A stretch of 64,000 nt of DNA, taken from positions 22,319,555 to 22,383,554 of the forward strand of contig NC_065875.1 of NCBI RefSeq assembly GCF_933775445.1, given 5' to 3'. This stretch comes from Argentina anserina (taxonomy: Eukaryota > Streptophyta > Magnoliopsida > Rosales > Rosaceae). Position 1 is the stretch's first letter; each line of letters starts with the position of its first letter. Of this stretch, positions 12,359 through 24,503 are shown one piece after another. The position numbers and the translations under genes are program-made. The notes below the pieces were generated by a model. It did not search any database, was not told the origin of the DNA, and saw nothing but the letters and a program-made list of their open reading frames with translations.

Positions 12359-15300
12359 ATGGCTTCAATCCACTACGATATTCGCTGCCTCCACTCGGCC
12401 ACCTCATCGTCAACCTCCTCCTCCTCCTCCTCGCCGACGTCGCTATCCACGATTAGGACTCTCGCCCCCCGCCGCGTCGCCTCGCGCGCCTCCGTGGCGC
12501 GTCGAGCGCTGTCTTCTTTCTCCTCCTCCCCATGGTCGTCGTTTCGCGCCAGAGCTTTCTCCAACGACGCGGCCAAGGAGGCCGTGAAGCTCCCGGAGAA
12601 GCCGTCCATATGCACCGCCGACGAGCTCCACTACGTCTCGGTTCCCAACTCCGACTGGCGGCTCGCTCTCTGGCGCTACCGTCCTTGCCCCAAGGTCGTA
12701 TCACATTTTGTTGTTTATAATAAAATTGGGTAGAGCTAATAACTATGTGCTTGTAATGAATATGGAAAATTTGAACAGGCCCCTCGGCGGAATCACCCAT
12801 TGCTGCTCTTGTCTGGTGTGGGGACCAATGCTATTGGATATGATCTCTCTCCTGAGGTAACAATTTGATCAAAGCCCTTAATTTTTACTACATTAATTAC
12901 TGTGGTTGTATATGACTGTCATTTTTTTCAATATGCAAATGCAATGCCAGTAACTCTGTTGGTTATTTTCATTAGTGTTTACCATTACTCACCTGTATGA
13001 AAGTCTAATCATTTGTGGGGTTTGTGGTCCGGATATTTGTATTTAAAATTGAAGTTACTTCGAGTTTGTATGATAGAGATGAAGTCCATGTGATGTGTCC
13101 TTTGAAATGAGCAACTTAATTTGGCAGTATGGCTTTACTAGGACTTAAGGGATCCAGAATGGGGCAAGTATTATGTGCTAGAAGTAGTTAGGAGTTTGGA
13201 ATCGACGATAAGTCCACAGCTACAAGTAACAACCTGAGAATCAATTACGTTCTTCCATGACATCTTTGAGTCTTTCTATCACATGGTTTAGTTTTGTGGT
13301 CTAGTTGTTTGTTAGCTCTATATTGTCTAACTTGCTAGCAATGAATGGGACATCTTTGCAGTCTTCATTTGCACGTTACATGTCTGGGCAAGGATTTCAG
13401 ACATGGGTTCTCGAAGTTCGTGGGGCTGGATTGAGTGTTCATGAATCAAATAAGAAAGAAATTCAGGAGTCTGTCCATGCAAAATCTGAACAAATGGAAT
13501 CTGTGTCAAAGGCTGCAACTAATGGAGCTTTTTCTGCACAAAATCAGTCGAACAGCTTTTCCGGTGCTGATGCAGAATCTGAACAGAATGAAGCTGTTTC
13601 TCAGAGTGCAACTGATGGAGCTTCTTCTACAGAAAAGTCGTCAAACAGTTTTCCTGGTGCCTCAGCATTTGAAAGACCAGTGCACAAAATAAATGATGAG
13701 ATTTCAGCTGCCAAAGGTAACCTCACAAGTATACCAACTGTAGGAAGCGAATCAAAAACCGTGTCAGGGATGACTGAAACTTTTACGGAGAAGCCAGAAC
13801 AATTGTCTGGCTTTCTCGGTGAAGGTCAATCCAGTATCATGTCTAATAACTTACTCGACCACATCTCGAAACTTATTGCTGATTCTACCTTATCTGAGCG
13901 GTTCAATGATATAAGTAATAAGGTATCAAGCCTATTAGAGACAAGGCAAAACTCAGCTATTGCCAACCAAATCAGGGACCTCAGTCAAAAGCTTGTGAAT
14001 ATAATTGAAGAAGGACAGCGCTCTGTTTCACCATCATTGTTTAACTTGCAAGAGCGTCTTTCTTCCACACTAGAAGATTTTCAGAAGCAACTTGACTTGA
14101 TAGTTAAGTATGACTGGGACTTTGATCACTACCTTGAAGAGGATATACCTGCTGTGGTGAGGTGACAATTTATCTTGCTAGATTGTTACAATATGACTGC
14201 CTCTTTCCCCCCTAGTTTCAATAGATATATCATTTTCTTTTCTAGTAGAATCAAGTATCTTCACTTACCTCTTATTCTCTTAATGATGAATTTACAACGT
14301 TAACAACACAGATGGAGTATATAATCGCCGAAAGTAAGCCGAAGGATGGGAAGTTGTTAGCTATTGGGCACTCAATGGGCGGGATCTTGCTTTATGCAAT
14401 GCTTTCACGATGTGGTGAGAATCTGTTTCTTCTAGTGCATGTATTTCTTTTTCTTTTCTTTGTGCATTTATTTTACAATTTGAGGCATGTGATTAATGTA
14501 ATTCCAGAAAAATATGAAAGTCTAAATGCATCATTATGTAAGCTTCTAGTTTATTCAAATATGTTGAGGCATTGCAGAAAGTTGGCAGGCAAAATCTTTT
14601 CTAGAATCTGAGTTTGTGACCTTTATGAATTATAATGGTGATGTAGCTGTTTTGGTTTTTTCAGATACTGCTTTTTTTTTTGCTATTGAGAAGTATTAAT
14701 GTCCATGACTGACTGTTTTATAATGTTGTTCAAGTTTAATCCTTACAGGTGTACTATTTTCTTTTCAAAAGGCTTCTAGCATACGAGTTTCTTATTTATC
14801 TAATTACTACTGTTTTCCTCTAAGGTTCGGAAGGAAGAACATGCAACCTAGCAGCTGTTGTAACGCTGGCCTCATCACTTGATTACACGTCTTCAAAATC
14901 AACCCTTAAATTGCTTATACCACTTGTAAGTAAATACAACGAAACTTTTGGTAGTTTCATTTTAAAATTAACTATTACAGCTGCTTGATCGTAACCTGAT
15001 AATCTTGTAATTAAACTGCTTGATAGCAATCATATCTTGAAAAAGATAAGAATCTCATATTAAGATTTGTGTCGTACAGGCAGATCCTGCTCAAGCTCTC
15101 AATGTCCCTGTTGTTCCTTTGGGGACATTATTGGCAGCAGCTTATCCTCTGTCATCCCGCCCTCCTTATGCCTTCTCTTGGCTTAATAATCTGATTTCAG
15201 CACAGGGAATGATGCATCCAGAGTTACTGGAAAAGCTTATTTTAAATAACTTTTGTGAGTATACTGATTGTTCTCTATGACACGGTATTTGATTACAGTT

Positions 15301-16040
15301 TGCCAATTTCGTACGAGATATGTTATGTATTAAGATAAAGGCTGGTTACTCAAAAGATATTTGCTAGATTTGCGAAATGGAAGGATGCTGCCTGCTAACT
15401 AGTCAATAACTCTACATATGCTTTTTGAGAATGTTTGTTTACGAGTGTGCGTGCCTTTTTATTTTTTGGCTTGTTAGTTTCATAAAAGTAAGATCTCATC
15501 GCAACTGGCAGGCACAATACCAGCAAAACTTCTATTGCAGCTAACAACAGCTTTTAAGGAGGGTGGACTACGTGACAGGAGTGGTACCTACTTGTATAAG
15601 GATCATATACATAAAAGCAGTGTCCCTATACTGGCAATTGCTGGAGATAAGGATTCAATATGCCCTCCAGAAGCTGTTGAAGGTAAATTCTTATCAGTGG
15701 TGATCTATAACAGTCTCGGTGATGTCTACTGATGATGTATTTTGATCGATCAGACACTGTTAAGGTGATACCAAAGCACCTGGTTACATATAAAGTTTTT
15801 GGAGAATCTGAAGGTGCACACTATGCTCATTATGATTTGGTAGGAGGTCGAATGGTATGTACTATTCTTTTCCTCTCGTTCTTTATCTATGGGGCATTTA
15901 CAATGATATTATTGAAAGATGATTTGTTTGCATTGGCACTTGCTTATATAGCTTTGTTTTTATCTTCTATTGACTTGCAGGCAGAAGAGCAAGTCTATCC
16001 GTGTATAATTGATTTTCTTAGTAAGCATGACCGAACATGA
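12359..16040 (+). CDS. Alpha/beta hydrolase (UCP031088-like), probable plastid protein
   Basis: Nine exons: 12359-12694, 12779-12856, 13362-14156, 14312-14414, 14825-14925, 15080-15254, 15512-15682, 15754-15854 and 15981-16040. The phases agree and give 639 residues. The first 70 residues are Ser/Arg/Ala-rich with few acidic residues, which suggests an organelle transit peptide. The fold follows: HPLLLLSGVGTNAIGYDLSPE, FQTWVLEVRGAG, the nucleophile elbow IGHSMGG in exon 4, a likely acid Asp in AGDKDSICPPEAVE, and a likely catalytic His in AHYAHYDLVGG. The triad therefore looks complete. A 240-residue hydrophilic insert in exon 3 splits the domain. It is rich in Ser/Glu/Asn and carries a 31-residue duplication. 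The nearest remembered relatives are Arabidopsis At1g15060 and At1g73750. The substrate is unknown. It lies upstream of the Aux/IAA gene on the same strand. Confidence 0.92.
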
Positions 16041-17058
16041 TTGACAGGAATTCATCGTGGAACTGGTGCAGATAGGCATTACTGAGAGATACTATATAAT
16101 AGTGCACAGGAGATGTTTTTCTTCCTAGACCGGAATTCACAGTTATTTTTACACAAAGTTCTGTTCACCATCAATTGTGGATAATATGTAGATGTATATT
16201 TATGATAACTTGTTCGTAAAAGGTCAATTTTTGTTTTCGGTTATATTACTTTTGCCGCCTCGTGTTCCACTGAACTGTTATGACAAACACATGAAAAAAA
16301 ACCATGTTAGCCAACTTTTCCGCATTCTGAATTTTTCACTATCCAAAAGATTCTGACTTTTTCACCTCATATCCTTATTTCTACAGTTGAGGAATATCAA
16401 TTTTTGCTCTAAAAAACTACCTGTTTCGAGTTTGACATTGAAATCTGACTGTTTGGGATGGGATAATTTGAGCTTCCACCTTTATTTTCATATGGTTTCA
16501 TATAAACATTGGATGCCTCATAACTTTGATAGACCACTGGGGTTATGTGAGTTAGGAATGACCTTAGTGTAAGACTAGATTATCTTGTTATCTTCTGTTT
16601 GTAGCGTGTCTTGTATTGTCCAAGGCATTCCGGAGTGGAACGTAGGGTCGTTCTCCGATCATTGTCCCCTTGAAGACTAACAATCAACACTGCATTTACC
16701 CCAATAAACAGAACTCAAGTAAAAGAGTTAGAAATTGAAGTGAAGTTGCTGCTAGTGTACCAACTGAACGATCCTAATCACTGTCGGATTCCGATGACCT
16801 GAACATGGAACTCTCAATTTGTAGCAACACTGGGTTGCATAATCCAACCAACTTCTGTCAGAATCACATAGACCATCCCTTGTCTTCCTGGAGTTTTGTT
16901 CCTTGCACTTGTACTTGCATGTTTGTAGCAGCAGAAGAAGATAAGCAACACTGAACCTTTCATAATGGAACCTATAACCTTTCTCTTTCTGTCTTCCATG
17001 TTTAATGTCCTTGCCCCCACTTATTAATTCATGCTTGGCATTTTCTCACCACTGCTAA

Positions 17059-17066
17059 TATAAATA
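17059..17066 (+). promoter_or_regulatory. TATA box of the Aux/IAA gene
   Basis: TATAAATA stands 68 bases upstream of the Aux/IAA start codon, with a CT-rich TCTACTCTCTCTA stretch after it where initiation would be expected. It is the only good TATA box in this short upstream region. Confidence 0.55.
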
Positions 17067-17133
17067 TATATGTTCTACTCTCTCTATATATGCTAAGTTG
17101 TATATGTTAAAGGGAGAAGCATCTTAAATTTAG

Positions 17134-17985
17134 ATGGATCCTAATGCATCAAGCTTTCAGTCAGTTTATTATGAAGCTAAAGAGAACGAGGGTTTTATTG
17201 ATCTTGGTCTTAGCCTCAGAGCTCTTCAACCTGAAACCTATCATCATCCAGCACACTGTACATTCCTTACAGTTTTCCTTTGTTTTCTATCTTTACAGTA
17301 GAATGCTCAGTATGTGTCCTAATCATAGTTATACATTATGTGCAGTTGTGAGCTTGGAGAGTTATGATGGACTGATAGATTGGCCTCAGGCTACCGACTT
17401 AAATTTGAAGAATTCAACTGTCATAAGTCCGAGAAATATACCAGGAGACTGTGGTGAGGAAGCAGAGGGAGTGCAGAGCAAGCAGAGGCGGGCTTATGTT
17501 AAAGTTAACATGGATGGGATTGTTATAGGCAGAAAAGTTTGTGTACTTGATCACAGTGGCTACTCGAGTCTTGCATTTCAGCTGGAAGACATGTTTGGTA
17601 GGTACATTTAGTCTCGATGAAAAAGAAAAGCGTGTAGTTTGCATACAGAAAGTTAATTTTATGGGGTTCTTTGTTTTCAGGTAGACAATCTGTATCTGGA
17701 TTGAGGTTGTTTCAGGTTGGATCTGAGTTTTCACTTTTTTACAAGGACAGAGATGACAATTGGAGAGTTGTTGGTGACGTTTCATGGAGGTACATCCTTA
17801 TCTATCACTTCATTTGCTTGCATCGTCCAAACTGTCATTTTCCATTTTATTTGTTCATTTGGCATCTTAGATCTGTGAATGCAATGATATTGAACCATGT
17901 TATTTATTGAAGCTCTGTGTATTGCATTACAAACAGGGATTTTGTAGAATGTGTGAAGCGGCTAAGGATCGCAAGAAAGAACTGA
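17134..17985 (+). CDS. IAA32/IAA34-like: Non-canonical Aux/IAA protein (IAA32/IAA34 type)
   Basis: Four exons, 17134-17257, 17346-17597, 17681-17789 and 17937-17985, encode 177 residues. The start MDPNASSFQSVYYEAKENE leads into domain I, DLGLSLRAL, an LxLxL (EAR) repression motif that recruits TOPLESS-type co-repressors. The domain II degron core GWPPV is absent. Domains III and IV form a PB1 fold: YVKVNMDGIVIGRKVCVLD, FQLEDMFG, then SEFSLFYKDRDDNWRVVGDV and a C-terminal basic tail RLRIARKN. Members of this subgroup repress auxin-responsive transcription in the nucleus but escape the usual TIR1-dependent turnover. The protein matches remembered IAA32/IAA34 in length and exon layout. It is convergent with the ZAR1-like gene, about 860 bases away. 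Confidence 0.93.
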
Positions 17986-18846
17986 TCATTTTTCTGCAAA
18001 ATTTAACTAATTTTTCTTATCCTGCTGATATATGTTCTTATAAGGGTTCTTATGATGTTCCTGACTTGGAGAAAAGTAGTGTAAGATTACATATCTAAGC
18101 AGTCCATATCAGCCTGCTACAATGTATAACATTATTTTGTTGTCTGAAATTTTCACTCGTGAGTTGTCAAACATTCTTGTGCTTATAAAAGGCCCCAAAT
18201 GTCAGAAAGATATTCTAAAAGATGAAGCTCAACTACTTTGTTGGTTTTTTGCTTATGCTTAGTGTGTACATACAGTTGGATATAATGGACCAAATATATA
18301 GGGACAAAGTTCTTCTGTTTAAGTCAAAGAAATGTAAACAGTGAGATTATAGTATCAATTAAGCTAAAGGACAGATGAAATCCCTTTACTATTGACTAAT
18401 TCATATACTGGTGGACTGTACTCCTACAATCGCGCCTCACAGTTGGGAAACACCTGTAAGTCTTATAGAAATAGGATCGAGAATAAAGATGAGATCCAAG
18501 TAAGCTAGGAAAGGATAAAGTGAGCTTGAGGATGTGCACAGGTAGAAACACAGTTCTAATTTTCAGAGGGTAAAAGCAAGAAACAAATGATTAATTTCAT
18601 TAACATACAAGAACAACTACAAAAGGTCTACAAGAAGAGCATGATAAAATGTTTTCAATATACACCAATTACTCAAGGCCAAACTCATGCAAACTCTAGT
18701 TCAATGCTCTTAAGAAGATCAAACTCAGTCTAGCTCTAACAAATGACAGTGGGAAAAGTGGGAAATGAAGTTATTCACTCGAGATTGAACTAACCCGAGA
18801 ACCAAGCTTCACAAGCGGATTGAATGCAATTCAAAACGCAGCTACC

Positions 18847-21086
18847 TCACACAGCTGGTGTGGCCAACCTGTCCAAAGCTTCAGAAACATGCCTCATGAT
18901 TGGCCTTCTTTCCGGGCTGCTATGAACACATGCCATTGCAATCTTCAACACTGCAATAATCTCTTCCTCCATTTCTAAATCTTGCATTAGATGTGGGTCT
19001 AAGATATCTAAAAGCGGTTTTTTGTCATCAATGCAGAGCTGAACCCAATGAACTAGGTCCATTTCTGAGGAACCCACTTGGACTATTGGCAATCTTCCAG
19101 TAATCATTTCAAGCAAGATCACCCCATAGGAATAGACATCCCACTTCTGTGATGGTTTCACCACTTTCAGAGCTTCTGGAGCTTGATAACAAGATCCCAA
19201 ATTACTTGACGAACAAACTACAGCGGATTCAATGGATGCGCTCTTTTGGTGCCTTTCTTGTGGTTTGTCTATGGTTGCCATTCGGTTGGATTCCAATGTA
19301 GGGGTACCTCCTGCTATATTAGCAAGGCGTCCAAGTCCAAAATCAGAAATTTGTGGCTCCATGTTTTGTCCAAGAAGTATATTATTCGGCTTCAAGTCTC
19401 CATGCACATACTTTTTGGGGCTAAACTCATGCAGGTAGACCAAGCCTTTCGCAATTCCTTTCATGATTTGCAACCGAACAGACCATGCAAGTGGCGTAAA
19501 TGATAGCAGTCCTGGCTTTCCTGATAACATGCCCCCAAATAATCAGATCAACAACAAAACTGATAGTGTCATTCACAATTATAAGAGTAAAATCACTAAG
19601 ATATAGTAAACTTACCATGAATTGTGCCAGCAAGGTTGCCATTAGGCACATAGTCATATATCAGCAGCTTTTCATCAACAGACCAGTAATAAGCCCTCAG
19701 TGTAACAATATTAGGATGCCTCAGCTTTCCAATTGCTTCAACTTCGGTCTGAAATTCCTTGAATCTCTGAGAGCCCCCTTCACCCAATCTCCTAACTGCT
19801 AATGTAAGTCCTTCTTCAAGCACAACTTTGTAAACAATGCCAATTCCACTCTTTCCAAGAACAAAAGCAGAGGCCTTAAGAAGCTCATCCAGATCAAATG
19901 CCACTTGTGTGTCCAATGCCACCAGATCATACTGCTCCAGATTTTCAGATAAAGTCTCTGATTCATCTTTCCTGAAGCACAAGCACTCTTTCCTACCCTT
20001 GCCGCCCTTCCCAAACCCATGACCATTTTCATCCTTAACCTTCCGACAGGAACAAATACTTGAATAGCAATATGAGAACAGCAGCCCAACAAGGCATATA
20101 CCAATCACGTCACTAACTACAATTGCAATCACAGCTTTCTTACTTAACCCTTTAGATTTACCACCAGCATTATCATCAGAATCCTGAGGAGGGTTGTTAT
20201 CTGGGAGATATGGAAAAGATGGTGCATTAGCTCCAGGAGTATCTGAAGAACAAGGGCTCTTCAATGGAGGGCCACAAAGATCAGGATTACCAATAAAGGC
20301 AGTTGGCCCTCTGTTCATTAGAGCACCATTTTGGGGTATAGGGCCGCTTAAATTGTTGTAAGTGAGATCAATGTAAACCTTCTCAGGAAGGTTTCCAAGG
20401 CTAGCTGGGATTATACCAGAAAACTGATTATGAGACAAATCAACAGTCCCTTGCAAACTAGACAAGTTTCCCAAATCACTAGGAATTGAGCCATTGAACT
20501 TATTGAAAGAAAGATCAAGCTTTTCCAGAGAAACCAAGCCAGTCCCAAAACCAACTGGCAGAGAACCAGTGAAATTATTCTCACTAAGATCCACAGTTCT
20601 GAGTCTCCTACATTGTACAATTGAAGAAGGTAATGACCCATTGAAGAAATTTTGTGACAAATCTAAGTTCTGCAAGTACTTAAGCTCACCAATAACATTA
20701 GGCACAAACCCAGAAAAGGAATTTCCATAAAGAACCAAACTTTGTAACCCTATAGCTTCAAAAAGCTGAATGGGCAAGCTCCCATAGAGCTTATTGTTCC
20801 TTAGATTGGCATGTCTGAGATCAGAGAGAGACCCCATGGCAGAAGGAAGAAGCCCAAAAAGCTTCTTCTTTGGAATGCTAAGGGACACAACTCTTTGCTC
20901 CTTGCATGTAATCCCATTCCATGCACAAGGATTTGCATCAGAAGAGTTCCAATTACTCAGAGACCCTTCTGGGTCCTGAGTAATTGACTGCTTGAATGCC
21001 AAGAGGGCTTGGCCTTCTTCATTCAAACCACCCACTAGGCTACGTGAGTTGCATATAAGCACAAGCACCAAAACAAAACACAACAT
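18847..21086 (-). CDS. ZAR1: LRR receptor-like kinase, ZAR1-like
   Basis: Two exons, 19616-21086 and 18847-19520, encode 714 residues. The chosen start [20 protein letters not shown] is a signal peptide. The open frame continues 62 codons upstream to 21272, but that part does not look like a receptor N-terminus. The LRR N-cap [15 protein letters not shown] with [10 protein letters not shown] is followed by about 7 leucine-rich repeats, a Pro/Asp-rich linker and a transmembrane segment ([20 protein letters not shown]). The kinase domain carries [11 protein letters not shown]. The beta-3 lysine is replaced (AVRRL), the catalytic loop reads HGDLKPNN instead of HRD, and SDFG is kept, so activity may be atypical. 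In memory it matches Arabidopsis ZAR1 (At2g01210), a plasma-membrane kinase needed for asymmetric zygote division. The transposon block begins about 1 kb upstream. Confidence 0.94.
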
Positions 21087-22142
21087 GGTGTAAACTCTAA
21101 ACTCACAAAGCTGGAGTTGAAAGGGTTTACCTTTAGTGAACCAGAACACAGTGAAGCTTGTGGAGAAAGCTGTGAGAGAGAGGCAGTGGAAGTGAGAAAA
21201 CACACACAAAAGGAAGTGTGAAAGCTTTGACAGTGATGGAGGAAGAGGAGAGCGTTTGCAGAACGCTAACAAGGCTCAACAATCAAGCAAGAAAGACATT
21301 GGGAAAGTAGTGAAGGAAGGAGAACCCCAAAAGAAAATGGCAAAAGAGAAGCTTGTAGTGGGAATCCATAGAGTATTTGTCACCATTCTCACACTCCCGC
21401 CTCCACTCCCAGAGTGCCCCATACCATGCAATTTATCGCGATATTTTGTGGGAGATTATGCTTAGAGTCCCCTATCTCCATTTATAGTGAACCCTCCTGT
21501 CCTAGGCTTTTACCAATTTTCTATATTCACTAGCCAGCCAGGTAAGGCATCTGGTTATCATTATATAGACAGTACATAAATTTTTCTGAGTTTCTTTAAA
21601 GTAAATCCATAGAGTATCAATTGTTTGCTCTACAATATTACAAATTGAGAAGCGTTATACTAGTTTCTTATGCCAAATTGCGCAACTGCAAGTGATTATA
21701 AACTTCAGACATATTTTCATCATCTTTAAGTAAGAAACAAGACTAAAATGGATGCAAGAAAAGAGAAACAAGGCCAGCAAATGCATATTACTGTATTAGA
21801 CAGTGATTATAGGCCACACTGGTTTACAAACCGTTACAGGGAACATGAGATGATTACAGTCACTAAGCTCCCTACCAATGACCATTTAAAATTCATTGGA
21901 AACCACCAACCCAATATACAGATTTCTAAAATTAGGATAATCTCCATGCAAAGCTAGCTCAGCTCCAACACTTGAGTACAATGCAAGAGAAATGAGAATA
22001 TGAAGAGATGGTGATGAGAAATTGACATGTGAATAGAGAGAGCGTAGGTAGAGACTAGAGACTACAGTTAGACTAAGAATAGCCGTTTGTCAGTGGTGGA
22101 CTCCACTTGGCTGACTTTTATCAGTTTTATATATCAGTATCG
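21087..22142. other. Upstream region of the ZAR1-like gene
   Basis: This holds the leader and promoter of the ZAR1-like gene (minus strand). No other gene is supported. Open frames at 21256-21465 and 21748-21957 are short and match no family that I know. Confidence 0.4.
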
Positions 22143-22281
22143 GGAGATATATCGTTTTTTTTGAAAAAATGAGATATCAGATATATCGGGGATATTGGAA
22201 AAAAAATATCGTTTTTCTTCCGAAATTATTTATTTATTTATTATTGAATTACATACAAAAAAATACAATTATTAATTTTAT

Positions 22282-23346
22282 CTAGTACCAGAAAGAGGCT
22301 CTAGGTGCTTGAAAAGATACACGTTGGTCAACAAAACTACAATACTTTGCCCAAGACATACGAGCCATATAGTACGAATTGTAATGGTTAACATGATAGA
22401 CATATATCTCTTTTGAGCTACTAATAGTTTCTCCGAGAAGGGAATAGTAAGGATGAACCCAACTCGATAATTGATCATAAACGTCTCCAAACTGACCATA
22501 ATTGTAAATAGGATGACCAGATTGATAGTTGACTTTATGTGATTCGTTTGACATCCCACTGTGCTATGTGCCTAAACTGATAGAATCAAAACTTAAGGCA
22601 ACTGAACTAACATCAAATGAAATATTTTGATCATCAATGGCTCCTCTTGTCCTCCTCCTGCACCTATTTTGTTGTTGCGCACAATGACCGTTTGCTCTAG
22701 ATCTATGATTCTCATCTTGGATTGCATGATCAAAATTACTTTCACAAGTAAACTGCTCAAATTCTCCACCTACATAAAATTGTCCATATTCAAACTTTGT
22801 ATCTCCACCACCTTGTCGACTTCCACCACTACCATCACCATTACCACCACCACCACCACCACCACCACCACCACCACCATCATCATCACTATCTGAACTA
22901 TCTGGAGTTGCTACACCGCCCCACACACTAGCATTATCAGAATCATCTCCCGGGTCTCCAACTTCATTAGATAATACCTTGTTTACATCAATTCCAAAAT
23001 CAGTTGCCTTTTTTACGACATGTGGATGAGGGTTGCCATTTTCATCATCGAGGTGTGCATGCATAATCCAATCATGAAGATGATCAATGTCATTCTGAAG
23101 TGGTTCACTAGCAACATGAAGTAGATCGATATAGTTGTTTTCATTGATCACATTATCCTTTGTTTTTTTATCATGTAGTCGTAACTTCATGTTATAGTAA
23201 TAGTATACGAGTTTTTCCAACTTCTGACATGCAAGACGGTTCTTTTGCTTTGTATGAATAAGAGCAAAAGTATTCCACTTTCTTTCACAAGCAGAAGAGG
23301 AAGCCGTTTGTGCTAAAATACGCATGTCAAATTTCAGTATTATCAT
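22282..23346 (-). pseudogene. hAT-family transposase C-terminal fragment
   Basis: A minus-strand open frame of 260 codons (22564-23346) begins in the hAT C-terminal dimerisation region: ILAQTASSSACERKWNTFAL then IHTKQKNRL and LEKLVYYYYNMKLR. An acidic linker follows, with a 12-glycine run encoded by a (CCA)n microsatellite at about 22846-22880. A stop at 22564-22566 separates it from a Tyr/Ser-rich tail readable to 22282. The DNA-binding BED finger and most of the catalytic core are missing upstream, so it cannot transpose on its own. It could in principle be a fragment of a host-adopted protein, but the neighbouring repeats favour a dead element. Confidence 0.8.
22840..22880. repeat. (CCA)n microsatellite
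   Basis: About a dozen ACC/CCA triplets in a row, interrupted at both ends by CAT and ATC triplets. It encodes poly-Gly on the minus strand inside the hAT fragment. Confidence 0.85.
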
Positions 23347-24503
23347 TCTTCCATGATTGGTTCACAGGTTGCTAGCAATCTATGAAGGTATAAGAGAACT
23401 TCTAGGAGACAAAGACTATAATATGACTCATGTTTTCTTACTTTTCTCAATAGTGCCCAAGGAGAACACTCCTTATCTAGATATCTTTTGAGATGACGTC
23501 AAGGAGATAAAGATTACTACTCTTTCTATATTTCTCGAGGAGAACACTTGTTACTAAAATTATGGATATTCTCTTATGATCGTCATGAGAGTGTGAGACT
23601 ATGTTATGACCCTTTATTTTGGATTCTCTCAAGGTCAATGAGAGCACTGGTCACTGATATGGCTTGACTTTTAAGAGTTAAGACTTGAACTTTCACTCCT
23701 CATTTCAATATCTTTTACGAAAAATTAAAAATTAGCCGATTGAAGGACTACTCTTCTAGTCTTATTTTTTTATATCCCTCGAGGCTCGAGGTGATTAATT
23801 AATAAAAAAATCCAGGTCAAGAAGAGTCCGAGACATCCTTAAATTGAGTTAATTTTTTAAAGTGAAAATTTTCAAATATTTCTCTAAAATATCGAAGATA
23901 TATCGGATATATCATAAATATCGGAGAAATATCTGAGATATTTTATGTTATAGGAGAAATATCGCAGATACGGGAAAAAATAAGATATTTACCCCTAAGA
24001 TATATCGTTTTTTTTGAAAAAGGGAGATATCGGAGGATATATCGGAAATATCGGGGAGATTTTGTTCCTTGGTTTTATGCATAGACCGGTCACTACTGTA
24101 CGCGTAGGTTGGTCGAGGGGCCTTCGTTTATAATTTATGGAAACTACAGAAATAACCTTCTTCAACCTAGAGCCATGGCCAACATTGTGGCACATTCTGT
24201 CTCTAATTCATGGGCAGTATATCACAAAAATATGTCTGGTTATTTCTGTCGCACTAGTATACGTTAGTCATGTTTTAAAAATTATTTTTATTGTTATTGG
24301 TGAATAATTTCATAAATACATATCAATATTGTTTAGTAAAAATATATATATATATTTCATTACTTGAAAATGAATTTTTCTTTGTTTAAATAATATACTA
24401 CACCAAGTAAGGAGTAGTGACGAAGAGAAAAACTAAAATGGTTAGGGTTGTTCCTAGCACATCGACGCTCCCTCTAGTCGCTTAGATCCCTAGTCTGTCT
24501 AGG

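Larger units (their letters stand above)
22143..24060. mobile_element. Decayed hAT element bordered by GATATATCGG repeats
   Basis: Two similar segments in direct orientation, 22143-22197 and 23996-24056, both contain GATATATCGTTTTTTTTGAA followed by GAGATATC and TATATCGG. More GATATATCGG-like units lie at 23890-23970. The hAT dimerisation relic is between them, on the minus strand. The motif is itself close to a palindrome (CCGATATATCGG), so orientation of single units is ambiguous. I found no convincing 8-bp target duplication, and the true element ends may lie outside this span. Confidence 0.6.

Noticed and set aside
16387..17020. Short frames between the hydrolase and Aux/IAA genes
   Set aside because: No family match and no promoter or splice support. 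Probably 3' flank of the hydrolase gene.
22091..24098. CAGTGGTGGACTCC and a reversed CAGTAGTGACC as possible outer ends of the hAT element
   Set aside because: The flanking 8-mers (CCGTTTGT and TACGCGTA) do not match, and similarity of the ends is short.
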